The notes under the pieces: generated by a model | Databases searched by the model: none | Seen by the model: only the letters and a program-made list of their open reading frames with translations | What the model was told of the DNA's origin: nothing | Translations under genes and position numbers: made by a program | Assembly (NCBI GenBank): GCA_015680905.1 | Contig: CM027381.1 | Location: 12,439,501 to 12,503,500, forward strand | Direction of reading: 5' to 3' | Origin: Coptis chinensis | Taxonomy: Eukaryota; Streptophyta; Magnoliopsida; Ranunculales; Ranunculaceae | DNA length: 64,000 nt | In this document: positions 11,400 through 22,262 of the stretch, piece by piece | Numbering within the stretch: the first letter of the stretch is position 1 | Layout: each line of letters opens with the position of its first letter

Positions 11400-13147
11400 T
11401 GTTACTTGGATTGTTAACTACTTATATAGTGCATGTATTGTACTTTGGCTTGCTTTGGCTATTTGTGTGAATTTACACCTTGAGAGAGACTGAATGCACA
11501 TAGCCAAAGATTGGAAAAACATTTTTTTGTTTGTTGCTTTGGCTTAGGGTTTACACAGATATGAGTTAGCATCTTTTGCACTCATGTTATCGTTTTAACC
11601 ACGGTGAAGCTATTTGTAGTTTTATTAAGTCTTTTCACTTAACTAGAAAGGAGCATACTTCGAGAAAAGTGAAACTAGGACAATCTATCGTTTCTAATTT
11701 GCTAACTTCATTCTTGTTCTCATTGTCTTCGCTTGTACTAATGTAATGTTAACAGTCACACTTGACCAACTAATGCTTGTGAGAGACGGACACCTGTGTT
11801 GTCGCTTGCAAATGCAATCCCCGGCCAAATTGCATGAGCTCTTACATTTCTGTCCTTAATTATATATTTATATTCAAAATTCTTCCATAATCAAGATTTT
11901 CATTGTAATGTACATGTCTTCATATCCACTGTTTTTTCATTCTGAAAAAGAAACTTGAAAATTTCTCAATCACAATGATTATCCTATATTCCTAGATAGG
12001 GGACTAAAAGATGATCGAAAAACCCAAGTTGAATTTCTGCGGACAAGAGTAAATAATGCTAACGACGAAATCACGCCTCTATATTATGCAATATCATTTG
12101 CTCGTCTGTGATGTAATTGATATTGACAACCTCATTTCCCCCTTTTCACCAAGTTGAAGGTGCATTTAACTGTGAGCTCCCTGTAAAGGTACCAACTCCC
12201 AACTCAATGCAACATAAATCTATAATACTTTACATAGAGCCTTGTCACGGTTAAGTTAATTAGATATGAAGAAAACATATACTCGTGAGTGAAGCTTCGT
12301 TCTGTAATTCTAAAATAAAGAATGAGTAGTTCATACACTCGGTAAAGTGAACTCCCCATTTTAAATTAAACAAGTGCAAGTCTTCAAGAATTCAATACAT
12401 CGCTTGGGGGAATACTAAAAACTTCAAGAAACTATATTACTGTTGAGGCCCATCTTCTTGTTTTTGCAACTATTTGTGTTGGGTTTCTTGATCTCTCTAA
12501 CTTAAGAAGTATATTTTTTTTTTTATGTAGATATAATTTAATAGTCATGTAAGATCTGTATAGCCCAGCAATCTGTTTGGAGAAGTTCTCAGTGGTGAAA
12601 GCTAGGTGGTAGAAATCTTCTCATTTTCTATTTGAAAAACAAAAAAGTTGAAAGTTGCAAGTTTTTTTTTTTTTTTTGACAATCAATATCATTTTGTAGC
12701 ATCCTTATGTTTATGGGCTGTTCTTGACAACCCACTCCTACCGCCGTTAGTGTCCCACTAACCGCCTTCCCCCATAATGAGAGGTGTGGTTTTCCTCGAA
12801 AGCTCCGTAATGAGTAGATGCCATGACTGTAACCCTGGTCTTGTAGGAACCTAGACGATGTGGGACTAAAATACTTTCACCCTGTGTGCTAGGGGCTTTT
12901 CCAACACAACTGTGTAGTATGACATCCTCTTCCGTAAGTAGCTTTCTTACCTAATTACCAGCCTGCAGGGCAGTATGGTTATGATTTGGACTGTATATTT
13001 AAAGCCAGAAGGAACATTTGTGTGGTTGCTTCTGTAATTGGTTCCAAATACTTGGCTTTGCTTTTTGTGTATAATGACCATGTTCAGATATTAACCACGA
13101 ATACTTATTTTTCTTTCATTTTATTTGTTTTTTTGTTTTTATAACAG
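11400..13147. other. CACTA interior without recognised coding sequence
   Basis: AT-rich sequence with poly(T) at 12512-12525 and 12662-12679. A stretch at about 12705-12905 contains GTGTCCCACTAAC and GATGTGGGACTAAAA, words often seen in plant LTR or intronic repeats. It lies between captured gene fragments and probably includes captured introns. No gene is called. Confidence 0.5.
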
Positions 13148-13836
13148 ATGGCAGTTGTACCGCGAACTCCTCAGGGGCATGGATGGTCGAGGCTGCAATT
13201 GGGATTGTTGAGCTTTCTCGAGAGTCATTCAGTCTTGTTTTGGAAGGACTAGTTACTACATTTTCCTTTTGTACTAGATCAGGCAATTCATCCGTATCTG
13301 CTTACTTCCTTGCTTACAAAGTGGTCACAGAATGCAAATTTACTACTGCATATTCGTACTCTTCACAATAATTGGTTCTTTTGTTAACACAATACTTAAA
13401 ATCAACCTTTACTGATAAGAAATATTGAAGGGGTGTGAGGGAATCTCATCACAACAGAAACAAAGAGGCAACAAAACTATGCAAAATTAAAGGCAAGTTA
13501 CACCGGATATCCCTGGTCCCCAATCTGCCGTTACTATATCCAAAGAATAGCCCCTCCTCTCAATTTACATAGAAGTTCACAGCCATATGGTGGCCTTAGT
13601 GTTCTTAGCGATTGTCGGATCACGGGGAAGAAGTTTCTTTGTACAGTTTGTTGCACATATACAATATACTTTATAGTGTTGAACCCTACTGTCATATAGC
13701 CGGTCTCTAACATTCTCTTGTGCAGGTTGTTCCTCTTAGTGCAAGAAAGGGATCTGGCGGATCAACCGAAGGCAGTGCACCATTTTTGCAGCTGCCACAT
13801 TTTAGTGAAGTCATTTTGAAAAAGATTGCACGCAAG
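13148..13836 (+). pseudogene. Captured two-exon fragment of ERDJ2/Sec63-like translocon gene
   Basis: After the acceptor ATAACAG, exon A (13148 to about 13245) reads MAVVPRTPQGHGW and, after a one-base frame slip, AAIGIVELSRE. Exon B (13726-13836), after TTGTGCAG, reads [16 protein letters not shown] and ends [17 protein letters not shown] before the donor GTAAGT. Both match consecutive stretches of the Sec63 domain of plant ERDJ2 proteins, J-domain proteins of the ER membrane that work with BiP in Sec61-dependent import. J domain, membrane segments and acidic tail are absent. The intron is kept, so capture was from genomic DNA. The frame slip shows decay or a sequencing error. Confidence 0.85.
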
Positions 13837-14739
13837 GTAAGTTCATCCAATTACATTTGGTATTCTACTTCAAGAGAAAGGTGTTATTGGCTGCGTAAAG
13901 AGTATCATCTGATAAGGTTGTTAGACCTACCAGAATCCTTGAATGGTTTTTCGAGGATGTGACTGAAATTCTTTTTGGTTGTGGTAGATTGAATAAAAAA
14001 GATGTTAATAGTGGACCAAGCTATTCTTTAAAGCATGCAATCGACAGAGTCCATATAGGTGCCTGCTTTATAAGTCAGTAGACTATATCACAGGCCCGAG
14101 CTACTTGTACAACTACAAACTTGTCACTCATTTGTATCTGGCGTATACCGCATTGAATATTTGTATGGCTGTACCTGCACATGGAAACATGTAAAAGCTG
14201 GCCAAAAAAGTATAAGCATGAAATTTCAAGCAAGAGCATCCCACTACATGTCCGTACTCCGTACTATAATTGTTGATGCTACTGTCATCTACTCTTCTCC
14301 ATAGAGCTCAAGCATCATAGGTGTCTAAGTTATGTTGAGTGGTAGGATAGCACATTCAACGATCTGTTCTTAGTTTACACAAAAATCATTCTTTTTTTCC
14401 TTGATAGTAGTATACTACTATTGTTAGATGTTATTCTATTTTTTCGAGGGACACAGGTCCACTGGTATTCTACTATTATGTTTCTCTGTGCATCTAGGCG
14501 TGAATTTGGCATTTCCAACCCCCTCTTTAAGTACGAGAAAGATTTTGTTTGATTTTGAGATTTGGTCATGGGCACATTAAATTTGATAGATGTAGACCCA
14601 AGAATTTGGTGTGCTGTGCCTGGAAGTGGCATCTGGGAAGTGACCTCCTAATTATGGCACACAACTTGCACTTTAAGGAGCCTAGTGTGCTTGAGCACCC
14701 CTCTTAACTATCTAGATCCCATATTCCTAGCTTCTATAA

Positions 14740-14832
14740 TAATAATAATAATAAGTAGTAGTAGTAGTAGTAATAGTATTAGTAGTAGTAGTAATAGTAT
14801 TAGTAGTAGTAGTAATAATAATAATAATTATC
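14740..14832. repeat. Compound AAT/AGT trinucleotide microsatellite
   Basis: A mosaic of (ATA)n and (GTA)n blocks (AATAATAATAATAAGTAGTAGTAG...) lies inside the CACTA interior. The open frame through it is a Ser/Asn run produced by the repeat and is not a gene. Confidence 0.95.
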
Positions 14833-14950
14833 TTTCTTTCTTTGGCGTTACTGGTTTCTTGAATAGATTTGTATTAATTTCGTTGACTTTGGCAGAGTTG
14901 TTTGGCATTAAGATATGAGGCATTGATTCTTAGAGAGAAAATCCGTGGAT

Positions 14951-15180
14951 GAGAATTGACTTCAAGTTTCATATCAAGAGTGGTTCAATTTTGCTAAAGA
15001 TTTAGTGGGAAATGGATTTCACTACATTGCCGTCAAGGTAATTAATGAAATGTTATTGTTTGCTTATTGGTGTTGTTGTTAAGCTAAAACTTTAATTGTT
15101 TGTTTGTAGGGGTGTGAAAGTGCATTTTCATGCATTCAGGCAAATAATGCCGTTTGCTGCTAAGAGATAAGTCCATGCTT
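14951..15180 (+). other. Exon-like piece(s) of unknown origin inside the CACTA
   Basis: A frame from about 14961 reads YQEWFNFAKDLVGNGFHYIA and ends AVK before a GTAATT donor-like site at 15031. A second piece follows TTTGTAG at 15110 and reads GCESAFSCIQANNAVC before a stop. Spacing and splice-like borders suggest captured exons. I do not recognise the gene. Confidence 0.35.
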
Positions 15181-15689
15181 GATAATGTGAATCTTTCATG
15201 AATCTCCATTTGGGTTTTGATGCAGAGGTGAGAATCCCTAGTCCTTCTTTACTGTTAAGCTCAATCCACTATACCTTAGATTATCAGTATTTAGCGTTTG
15301 AATTGGTCTTGATCCCCTTATTGTCTGCTTCATAATCTTTTCTTGGTCGACTATTTTATCTTAATGCTAGGATCTCTTTTGGAGCATTTGTGGAAGTAAA
15401 TGGGCGTAGGGTTTTCCACAACGCAAGCTGTTATCTCTTGTTTAGGATCATATAGTATGAAAACTTTTTTTATGGTGATAGTTCAACAATAAGTTTGTGA
15501 GGTTTAGAAAATCGCTCAAAGTTGTGAATGTATATGGTTGGATTAGTTTTGTACTTTATCAGTTTTTTTTCCCATATATATTATGGTTTCTTTGTAAAAT
15601 AGTATGAAAATATATTGTGTACAGGATAAATTTAGCTTAAATAAGAATTTATGATTTATGTATATGGTGCAAGAGGGGGCATCTTTTTG

Positions 15690-16055
15690 TAGGTTTAGCT
15701 AGTCGCTACAAAATATGAGAAATTATTATTTTTTTTTATCAGCAACCCATCAGCAACGGTTCATAACCGTTACAAATTATTTTTAAATTAACTAACAATG
15801 TAAAAACCGTTACAAATTACCAACGCTTAAAAAGCGTTTGTGAAATAAAAAAAAAAAAAAAACCGTTGCAAATATTTTAAATTTGTCTACAAAATAGTTA
15901 TAAAAAGTGTTGCAAATCATTATTGCAACGCTTAAAAAGCGTTGGAAATTTATATTTGCAATGCTTATTAACCGTTGCAAAAATTTCCAACACTTTACCC
16001 ACGCCATATTTGCAACGCTTTTTTGCCGTTGCAAATAGCCTGTTATGGTGTAGTG
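15690..16055. repeat. CACTA right subterminal repeats and TIR
   Basis: At least six copies of CAACGCTTAAAAAGCGTTG-type words (near 15808-15840, 15925-15945, 16012) and AACCGTTGCAAAT words occur in both orientations. The TIR TTATGGTGTAGTG ends at 16055. The words are small palindromes (AACGCTTTTTAAGCGTT type). Confidence 0.82.
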
Positions 16056-16203
16056 TAGAGAAGTTCTCGAAGAGAAGCAATTGTGCATTGAGAAGATTTA
16101 TACTGACAAGAATGGGTCGAATATGATGACTAAAGGTTTGCCGAAGGGCAAGTTTGATGTTTGTTGTGCTACTGCCGGATTGGTAGCACACTCCTCCTAT
16201 TGA
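16056..16203 (+). pseudogene. Ty1/copia pol remnant, part 2 (RNase H C-terminus)
   Basis: This continues the RNase H frame broken at 10592. It shows EKIYTDKNGSNMMTKGLPKG, the end of copia polyproteins, and stops at TGA 16201-16203. The copia 3' LTR follows 49 bases later. Confidence 0.88.
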
Positions 16204-16252
16204 TTTAGAAATGTGTGGAGGTATCCCCCCTTATGGCTAGGGAAAGGGAGAT

Positions 16253-16802
16253 TGTTGGGTGTCCCTCACCATGTGAGAAGAAGAGCAAAGTTTCAATTTT
16301 TTGTTGTTGAACCGAGATGAATCTAAATTTCATGGCTCACCAAAATTTTAGCATAGTATATAAAAGAAGTTAAAGTTTCATACCCAAAAAGATAGAGAAA
16401 AAACCAAATTTGAGAGTCACCAAAATTGAGAGGAAACATTTACAAAGAAATAAGCTTGTAATGAGAAAGATACATGAAAAGAGATCTAGTAAGTGTTGGA
16501 GAGACTTGAGATCGAGGAGTGATTGTAATCATCCTTCCTAATCTTATAAAGGATTTGCTCTTATGGAAGTAGGCATTATTGGCCGAACCACGTTACATCT
16601 TGTGTTATAGTTTTACTCTACATTATTATTGCTTGTTGTGGTCGTTGATTCTATAGTTTAGGTTTGTGGTTGTTCATTCCATAGCTTAAGTTTGTGGTTG
16701 GTGATTGTTGGTCGTAGTAAAAGCTTAGATTTGATTGGAATTTAGAGTGTCCATAGACAAGTTATCTTAGCGGGGATCAATTGGCATCATTCTCTCCAAC
16801 AC
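16253..16802 (+). repeat. Copia 3' LTR, ~550 bp
   Basis: It is preceded by the purine tract GGGAAAGGGAGA (16239-16250) and opens TGTTGG. It closes CCAACA at 16797-16802, giving the perfect short inverted ends TGTTGG...CCAACA. No matching 5' LTR is seen, so the age cannot be read from LTR divergence. Confidence 0.8.
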
Positions 16803-17648
16803 AAGTTTTGTATGAGGGGTAGATTCCATTCCTTCCTACAAAAAACAAAATGACAGATAAATTAGATTTGAAAATTCAACCATAAGAAAATTGAGTTTTG
16901 TGGTACCAACTAACATTTACTTAGCTCTCTACTTTTGAGGATACTAAAGAATTTCAATTCTTACTACTATTAGTCTTGAAAGAAACACAAGTAATTTTCA
17001 ATCCTTTTACAATAACAAACTTTGTGAACTTTTCCTAGAATAATGCGAGGTAGAAATCCTACAAAATGGTAAAGACTTGAGGGGGAGGCTGGACACTTGG
17101 GAAAGCAAAGGGACTAGACTAAGTCAAACATTTTTTTTTTTTTTAACTTTTAGTGGATGTTGAGTGACAACTTCAGTAATAAAAACTAACTTTCATCCTA
17201 GAGTCCATGTAGTCTTCTTTAGTGATTAAAAACACCCTACACAGTCGCATACCAAAACTATGAGAACTAGGAAAAGATAAAGTTATTAGACAGGCCTTTT
17301 CATGTATTAAACCATCACAGATATGTTCATCTTGACATTGTAATGTACTTGTGTCTGCAGTCGTCAGAACACCTACTAGATCATCCATGAGCAGCTCTAG
17401 TTCATGAAGTATACCTTTTCCTGCAACAAAGAAGGGTAACATAAGTACTCGCAAACATAATAACCAAATGGTGTTTGCATCATTTCTTTATGAACACATC
17501 AATTTTAAGCCACAAAATGGATTTCTTAATTTATGTATTACACTGAGAATGCACTACACCACTACATGCATATCTTGATATTAATATCCCCCTTAACTTG
17601 AGAATTTGAAAGTGTGACAAAAAAGAGTGAGCAACTTATTTTTAGACA

Positions 17649-17651
<3 letters not shown>
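16803..17651. other. Gene-free stretch
   Basis: AT-rich sequence. A minus-strand frame at 17173-17454 follows an acceptor-like TTTGTTGCAG, but I recognise no family and do not call it a gene. Confidence 0.5.

Positions 17652-17688
<37 letters not shown>
17652..17688. repeat. (TA)n tract left of MITE
   Basis: About 18 TA units directly abut the MITE end GGGATCC. Confidence 0.95.
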
Positions 17689-17689
<1 letters not shown>

Positions 17690-17691
<2 letters not shown>

Positions 17692-18050
17692 ATCCGTTTA
17701 CCATGGTTTTTTTAAACTACGCCCCTTTACAAAATGAGTTAAAAGCTAATATTTTGTGGATATGATCTACTAACTATGGATATATACTCCACAAAAATTT
17801 GGCTCATTTGGAAACCTCTAACCTATTCAAAAATTGTTGACAACATTAAATTTTTTTTAACTACCTAGATTTTTCGATTTTGCAATCATCTTTTGACATT
17901 GTTAAACACCATCAAATTAGCTAAATTTTTGCGGAGATGATCTTCATAGTTTGTTGGACATATTCACAAAAAATTAGGTTCTATTTCGTCTTGTGGGTGA
18001 AGTTGTCAGGTATGGTATAAATCATGGTATGAAAACCATGGTATATTGAT

Positions 18051-18052
<2 letters not shown>
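17690..18052. mobile_element. MITE inserted in a (TA)n microsatellite (Micron-like)
   Basis: A 363-bp segment opens GGATCCGTTTACCATGGTTT. Its right end reads, on the other strand, GGATCAATATACCATGGTTT: about 21-bp imperfect inverted termini. (TA)n lies on both sides (17652-17688 and 18053-18082), the arrangement of TA-repeat-targeting MITEs. It has no coding capacity. Confidence 0.65.
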
Positions 18053-18080
<28 letters not shown>

Positions 18081-18087
<7 letters not shown>

Positions 18088-18551
18088 TCCCACAAGGGGT
18101 ATTTTTCTAGCTCTTTTAAAATTCCACATCATCAACTCCTATTAAAACGAGAATTCTTCTCCTATTGAAAAAAAAAAATCTAATACTTTTAATTAAAATG
18201 GGAATCCTTCTCCTATTATAATGAAAATTTCTCCCCTATTGAAAAAGAAAAATCTAACAGTTCTAATTAAAACAAAAATCCTTCTTCTATTAAAAATGGG
18301 AATCACACTTCTAAATTAAAATGGGATCCCTCCCTAAATTAAAAAACAGGTTTTTAAAACTTAATTAAAATAATTTGTTGAGAAATTAAAATGGTTTTTA
18401 AGACTTAATTAAAATAATTTGTTAAGAAATTAAAATGGGTTAACGACGAAAACATGAATCACGATTTGTTAGAAACTTTATATATGTATAGTTATGATTG
18501 TTGAACAAGTTTTTAAAAGAGTCGGTGCGTATGCGTGGGTCTACTTTCTAG
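18081..18551 (+). mobile_element. Non-autonomous Helitron, copy A
   Basis: It shares with copies B and C the start AAAGCTCCCACAAGGGGTAT and the end GGTGCGTATGCGTGGGTCTA...CTAG at 18548-18551. The usual 5' TC is missing because the left edge runs into the (TA)n tract at 18053-18082. It is AT-rich and non-coding. Confidence 0.65.
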
Positions 18552-18553
18552 TA

Positions 18554-18882
18554 TCTTAATATTAAAGCATCCACAAGGAGTATTTTTTGAGCTCTATTAA
18601 AATTCCACGTCATCTCCTATTAAAACAGAAATTTCTCTCCTATTTGAAAATGAAAATCTTTTTTTACAACGGGAATTTCTCTCGGGAATCCTTCTCCTAT
18701 TAAAACATAATCTCTCTCCCAATTGAAAAAACGGGTTTTTAAAACTTAATTAAAACTTAATTAAAAATAATTTGTTAGAAAATTAAAACAGGTTAGTGAC
18801 TAAAATGGTAGTCCCAATTTTCTAAAAACAAATCTAAATGTTTTCAAAAGAGCCGGTGCGTATGCACGGACCTACAAGCTAG
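18554..18882 (+). mobile_element. Non-autonomous Helitron, copy B
   Basis: It starts TCTTAATATTAAAGC and ends CTAG at 18879-18882, preceded by the hairpin-capable GGTGCGTATGCACGGACC. TC start, 3' hairpin and CTRR end are the standard Helitron signature. Copy C follows with no spacer. Confidence 0.75.
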
Positions 18883-19290
18883 TCTTAATATTAAAGCTCC
18901 CACAAGGGGTATTTTTAGAGTTCTATTAAAATTCCACATCATCTTCTATTAAAACGGGAATTTCTCTCCTATTTGAAAAATGGGAATCCTTTTTTACAAC
19001 AGGAATTCCTCTCCTATATAACGGGAATTCTTCTCCTATTAAAATGAGAATTCTTTTCCAATTTAAAAGGGAAAATCTAGCATATCTAATTAAAACGAGA
19101 ATTATTCTCCTATTAAAATAGGATCTCTCTTCCAATTGAAAAAATGGGTTTTTAAAACTTAATTAAAACTTCATTTAAAACAATTTGTTAGAAAATTAAA
19201 ATGAGTTAGCGACTAAAATGGTAGTCCCAATTTTCTAAAAATCTAAATGTTTTCAAAAGAGGCGGTACGTATGCACGGGCCTACAAGCTA

Positions 19291-19291
<1 letters not shown>
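18883..19291 (+). mobile_element. Non-autonomous Helitron, copy C
   Basis: It starts TCTTAATATTAAAGCTCCC directly after the CTAG of copy B and ends ACAAGCTAG at 19288-19291, where a (TA)n tract begins. The hairpin word GTACGTATGCACGGGCC lies just inside the end. A minus-strand frame at 18926-19135 is a chance open frame. Confidence 0.75.

Positions 19292-19342
<51 letters not shown>
19292..19342. repeat. (TA)n tract left of the MULE
   Basis: About 25 TA units join Helitron copy C to the MULE terminal inverted repeat. Confidence 0.95.
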
Positions 19343-19343
<1 letters not shown>

Positions 19344-19345
<2 letters not shown>

Positions 19346-19535
19346 CTGTCTAGAGTGCCACTCTTATCTCACTCTTCTTCTCAGCCGTCCGATCCACCTC
19401 AAGATCTGATGATCTAATTCACCCAAAATTTCTGATATTTCAAAATTTCGTGTTATTTCAAAATCCAAAAAACACGAAATTTTGCAAAATCCAAAAAACA
19501 CAAAAATTTTCAAAATCGCGAAATTGGAGAACTGT
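19344..19535 (+). repeat. MULE left terminal inverted repeat
   Basis: It begins CGCTGTCTAGAGTGCCACTC and ends GAAATTGGAGAACTGT. The inverse at 28950-29144 begins CGCTTTGTCTTAGAGTGCC. Both contain CACGAAATTTTGC and CCAAAAAACACG repeats. TCTC repeats follow (19534-19548). Confidence 0.9.
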
Positions 19536-19666
19536 CTCTCTCTCTCTCTCGGCTTCTTCTTTTCCAAACCGTATTTGGCTTCTGGATTAAGGTATTTTTC
19601 CACTTTTAATTCATTTGATTTGTTGTTTAATTAGCTTAGATTCGTTTGAAATAAACCTACAACAAT

Positions 19667-19765
19667 ATGTTGTTTAAGAAGATGATTAAGAATGTTGATA
19701 GAGATGGGGATGGGTGTGTTAATTTTGACGAGTTTAAGACCATGATGGGCAGTGGGAAGTTCTAA
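19667..19765 (+). pseudogene. EF-hand fragment of a calmodulin-like gene captured in the MULE
   Basis: A 32-codon frame with stop contains [13 protein letters not shown], a canonical EF-hand loop (acidic at 1, 3, 5, Gly at 6, hydrophobic at 8, Glu at 12), then KTMMGSGKF and a stop. This is how plant calmodulin-like proteins end. Only the last EF-hand is present, just behind the left TIR, so it is a captured 3' fragment and not a working calcium sensor. Alternatively it could be part of an element-specific leader transcript; I favour capture. Confidence 0.7.
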
Positions 19766-19911
19766 TAAGCTCTACATACTGATTTTTAGTTTAGGTTATG
19801 GTACCACTGATTCCTAATTGTAGTTTCAATGGGTTTACCTAAAGAAAGTAATAAAATTTAGTTACTTTCAAAGTACTACTTGTTTTTGTTAATTATCTAT
19901 ATTGTTGAACT

Positions 19912-20220
19912 AGCATATTCGGTGAACTCTGTCAGAGTTTTGAATTCTGTCAGAGTTCGGTGAATTAGCATATTCGGTGAACTCTGTCAAAGTTCGGTGA
20001 ATTAGCATATTCGGTGAACTCTGTTAGAGTTTTGAACTCTATCAAAGTTCGGTGAATTAGCATCTTCGGTGAACTCTGTCAGAGTTCGGTGAAGTAGCAT
20101 ATTCGGTGAACTCTATCAGAGTTTTGAACTCTTTCAGAGTTCGGTGAAGTAGCATATTAGGTGAACTCTGTCAGAGTTTTGAACTCTGTCAGAGTTCGGT
20201 GAACTCTATCAGAGTTTTGA
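19912..20220. repeat. Array of 17-bp palindromes GAACTCTGTCAGAGTTC
   Basis: The word GGTGAACTCTGTCAGAGTTC and variants (TTGAACTCT, one-base changes) recur about ten times, joined by GGTGAATTAGCATATTC spacers. GAACTCTG-T-CAGAGTTC has perfect 8-base arms around one base. The array lies in the leader upstream of the transposase start at 20307. Confidence 0.88.
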
Positions 20221-20306
20221 TGTTTAAGTTATTTACACTGTTTATGTACATTGGGATTTTTGACTGTTTAAGTTATTTATATTTTTAATTTTTTCGATTT
20301 ATAGAA

Positions 20307-22262
20307 ATGGAGACAGAGACATCAATCAATATCGAAGAAGACGTAGTTGGGTCTTCGTCTACTAAAGCCCCTATTCAAGGCACACAAACATTAGCTGCTC
20401 CTTATATAGGAATGACTTTTACAAGTGTTGATGAGGCAAAGACTTATTACAAATAGTATAGTCAACAAGAGGGATTCGAGACTCGTGTTCGGACGACTTC
20501 CAAGCAACAAAATCAGATGGATTTGGTTAGTGGTTGTTTACTGGTTTGTTCACGTGAAGGGGTTAACAAGAGAGATGAAGTCCGATCAAGAAATACATCA
20601 ACTATCCGGTGTGGTTGCCAAGCTAGAATTCGTATTAAGAAAAGAATGCATGAAGAGATATATGAGGTCAGCGTTGCTCATAATGACCATAGTCACGGTC
20701 TGGTGACCCCATCGAAGAGAATTTGCATGAAAACTAACAAACATATGCCTGAAGCAGCGAAGTGCTTGACCGAGATATTTAGTGATAACAGTTTATCTGT
20801 TGGGAAAGTGGCATCTGTTTTCCATGGAGAGGAAGTTGGGTTTACACAGAAAGATTGTTGGAACCATTATTATGGTTTGACCAGAAAGATGCCTAAAGAA
20901 GGTGATGCAATTGCCGTGCTGCAATATTTTATGCAGAAGAGTGCCGAGGATCCCCGGTTCTACTACGCTATTGATTTAGATGAAAATGGGAATGTGGTGA
21001 ACTTTTTCTGGGTTCATGGGAGGTCTCGATGCCAGTATGACTATTTCGGGGATGTTGTGTCTTTTGATACCACATATCGTACCAATGCATATTCCATGCC
21101 TTTTGCCCCTTTTACTGGAGTCAACCATCATTATCAATCGATTCAGTTTGGTTGCCCATTGTTGCTTGATAAGACAGAAGATACATTCATATGGCTATTT
21201 AAGGCCTGGCTTGCAGCCATGGGTGGTCGTGCACCAACTACAATCATCACTGACCAGGATAGAGCGATGACTGCAGCCATTGCCAAAGTGTTTCCTAGTA
21301 CTCGTCATCGTTACTGTCTTTGGCATATTATGCAGAAATTCCAAGAGAAGATGTCATTTACCAAATTTGAGACATTGGTAACTGAGTTGAAGAACACTAT
21401 TTCTTTTTCGTATAGGATTGTTGATTTTGAGAGAAGATGGTGTACAATCATTGAGAAGTATAAGTTGTCTAAAAATCCTTGGTTGACAGAGATATATTCA
21501 ATGTGGGAGAAATGGGTTCCTTGTTATCTCAGTGGCACCTTTTTTGCTAGTATACACACGACTGGTCGAAGTGAATCGATGAATGCTCATTATGACCAGT
21601 TTGTCAATTCGACGACTACGCTTATGCAGTTTGTACATGGTAATGAGAAGTCTTTGGCTTTGCTTGCTAGGAAAGAAAGAGATTCTGATTACCGCACCGA
21701 GCATAGTTCACGGATTGTGCCTAACGATGCTTTCCTCCTTATGCATGCCGCGAAGGCCTATACGATCTCAATATTCAATAAATTTAAAGAGCAACTAGAA
21801 AAGGCAAAGATGGAGTACAAAATTGATGGGGAACAGATTGACATGTATGGAACCGGAAGCTACATGGTGAAATGGAGAGACCCACTGAAGAATTCTGTTT
21901 GGAGAGTGAGTTTCGATAGAGGAACCTTAGAGGGAGACTGCGAATGCAAGTACTTTCAGTTTATGGGTTTGCTTTGTGGTCATATCTTAAAGGTTTTTAT
22001 GCGCTACTAGATTGAAAAGATTCCAAACCATTTTAGATTGACGCGGTGGATGCAAAAGGCTAACACTTATAGAGCGGAGTTTGATACTGGATTTGTGGTC
22101 GGGAATGTCTCAAATGAACCTTTGAGAGTGGCTCATTCTATCAAGGTTGCTTCTCAAGTGGCTACGATGCGTCGGCATACTTTTGAGGGTTATTCATATT
22201 TTATTGAAAAGATTGGTGAAATGGCTATTGGAATTTCAAAGTTTAATGAGACTTCCCTCTGA
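20307..22262 (+). pseudogene. FAR1-like MULE transposase, two in-frame TAG stops
   Basis: One frame runs 652 codons from ATG 20307 to TGA 22260-22262, broken by TAG at 20454 and 22008. The N-part (about residues 35-120) is a FAR1-type DNA-binding region (GMTFTSVDEAKTYYK, then a Cys-rich RCGCQARIRI). The centre is a MULE transposase core with SFDTTYRTN and IITDQDRAM around the first two catalytic Asp, and CLWHIMQKF. A SWIM finger CECKYFQFMGLLCGH follows. Length and order match FHY3/FAR1-related transposases, which cut and paste MULE ends. Both stops sit where Gln (CAG) would suit the context, as after C-to-T change. No other frameshift is needed. The start was chosen because the frame is open from this ATG into the FAR1 region. 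Confidence 0.9.

Larger units (their letters stand above)
10593..16055. mobile_element. CACTA (En/Spm) transposon, 5463 bp, with captured gene fragments
   Basis: The left end is CACTACACCATAATAGG and the right end is the inverse, CCTGTTATGGTGTAGTG. The 3-bp duplication TAG lies on both sides (10590-10592 and 16056-16058). Subterminal regions carry repeated CAACG/CGTTG words in both orientations. No transposase (TNPD/TNPA) is visible, so it is non-autonomous. The interior contains exon/intron pieces of clathrin heavy chain and ERDJ2/Sec63 plus unidentified exon-like pieces, as in gene-capturing CACTA elements. It sits inside the RNase H part of a copia element; skipping it and one TAG copy restores continuity of that frame. 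Confidence 0.93.

Noticed and set aside
17173..17454. Minus-strand frame after an acceptor-like TTGCAG
   Set aside because: One plausible splice site only; the sequence matches no family I know.
18926..19135. Minus-strand open frame in Helitron copy C
   Set aside because: Repeats of CTCCTATTAAAACG-type DNA give an open frame; not shared by copies A and B.
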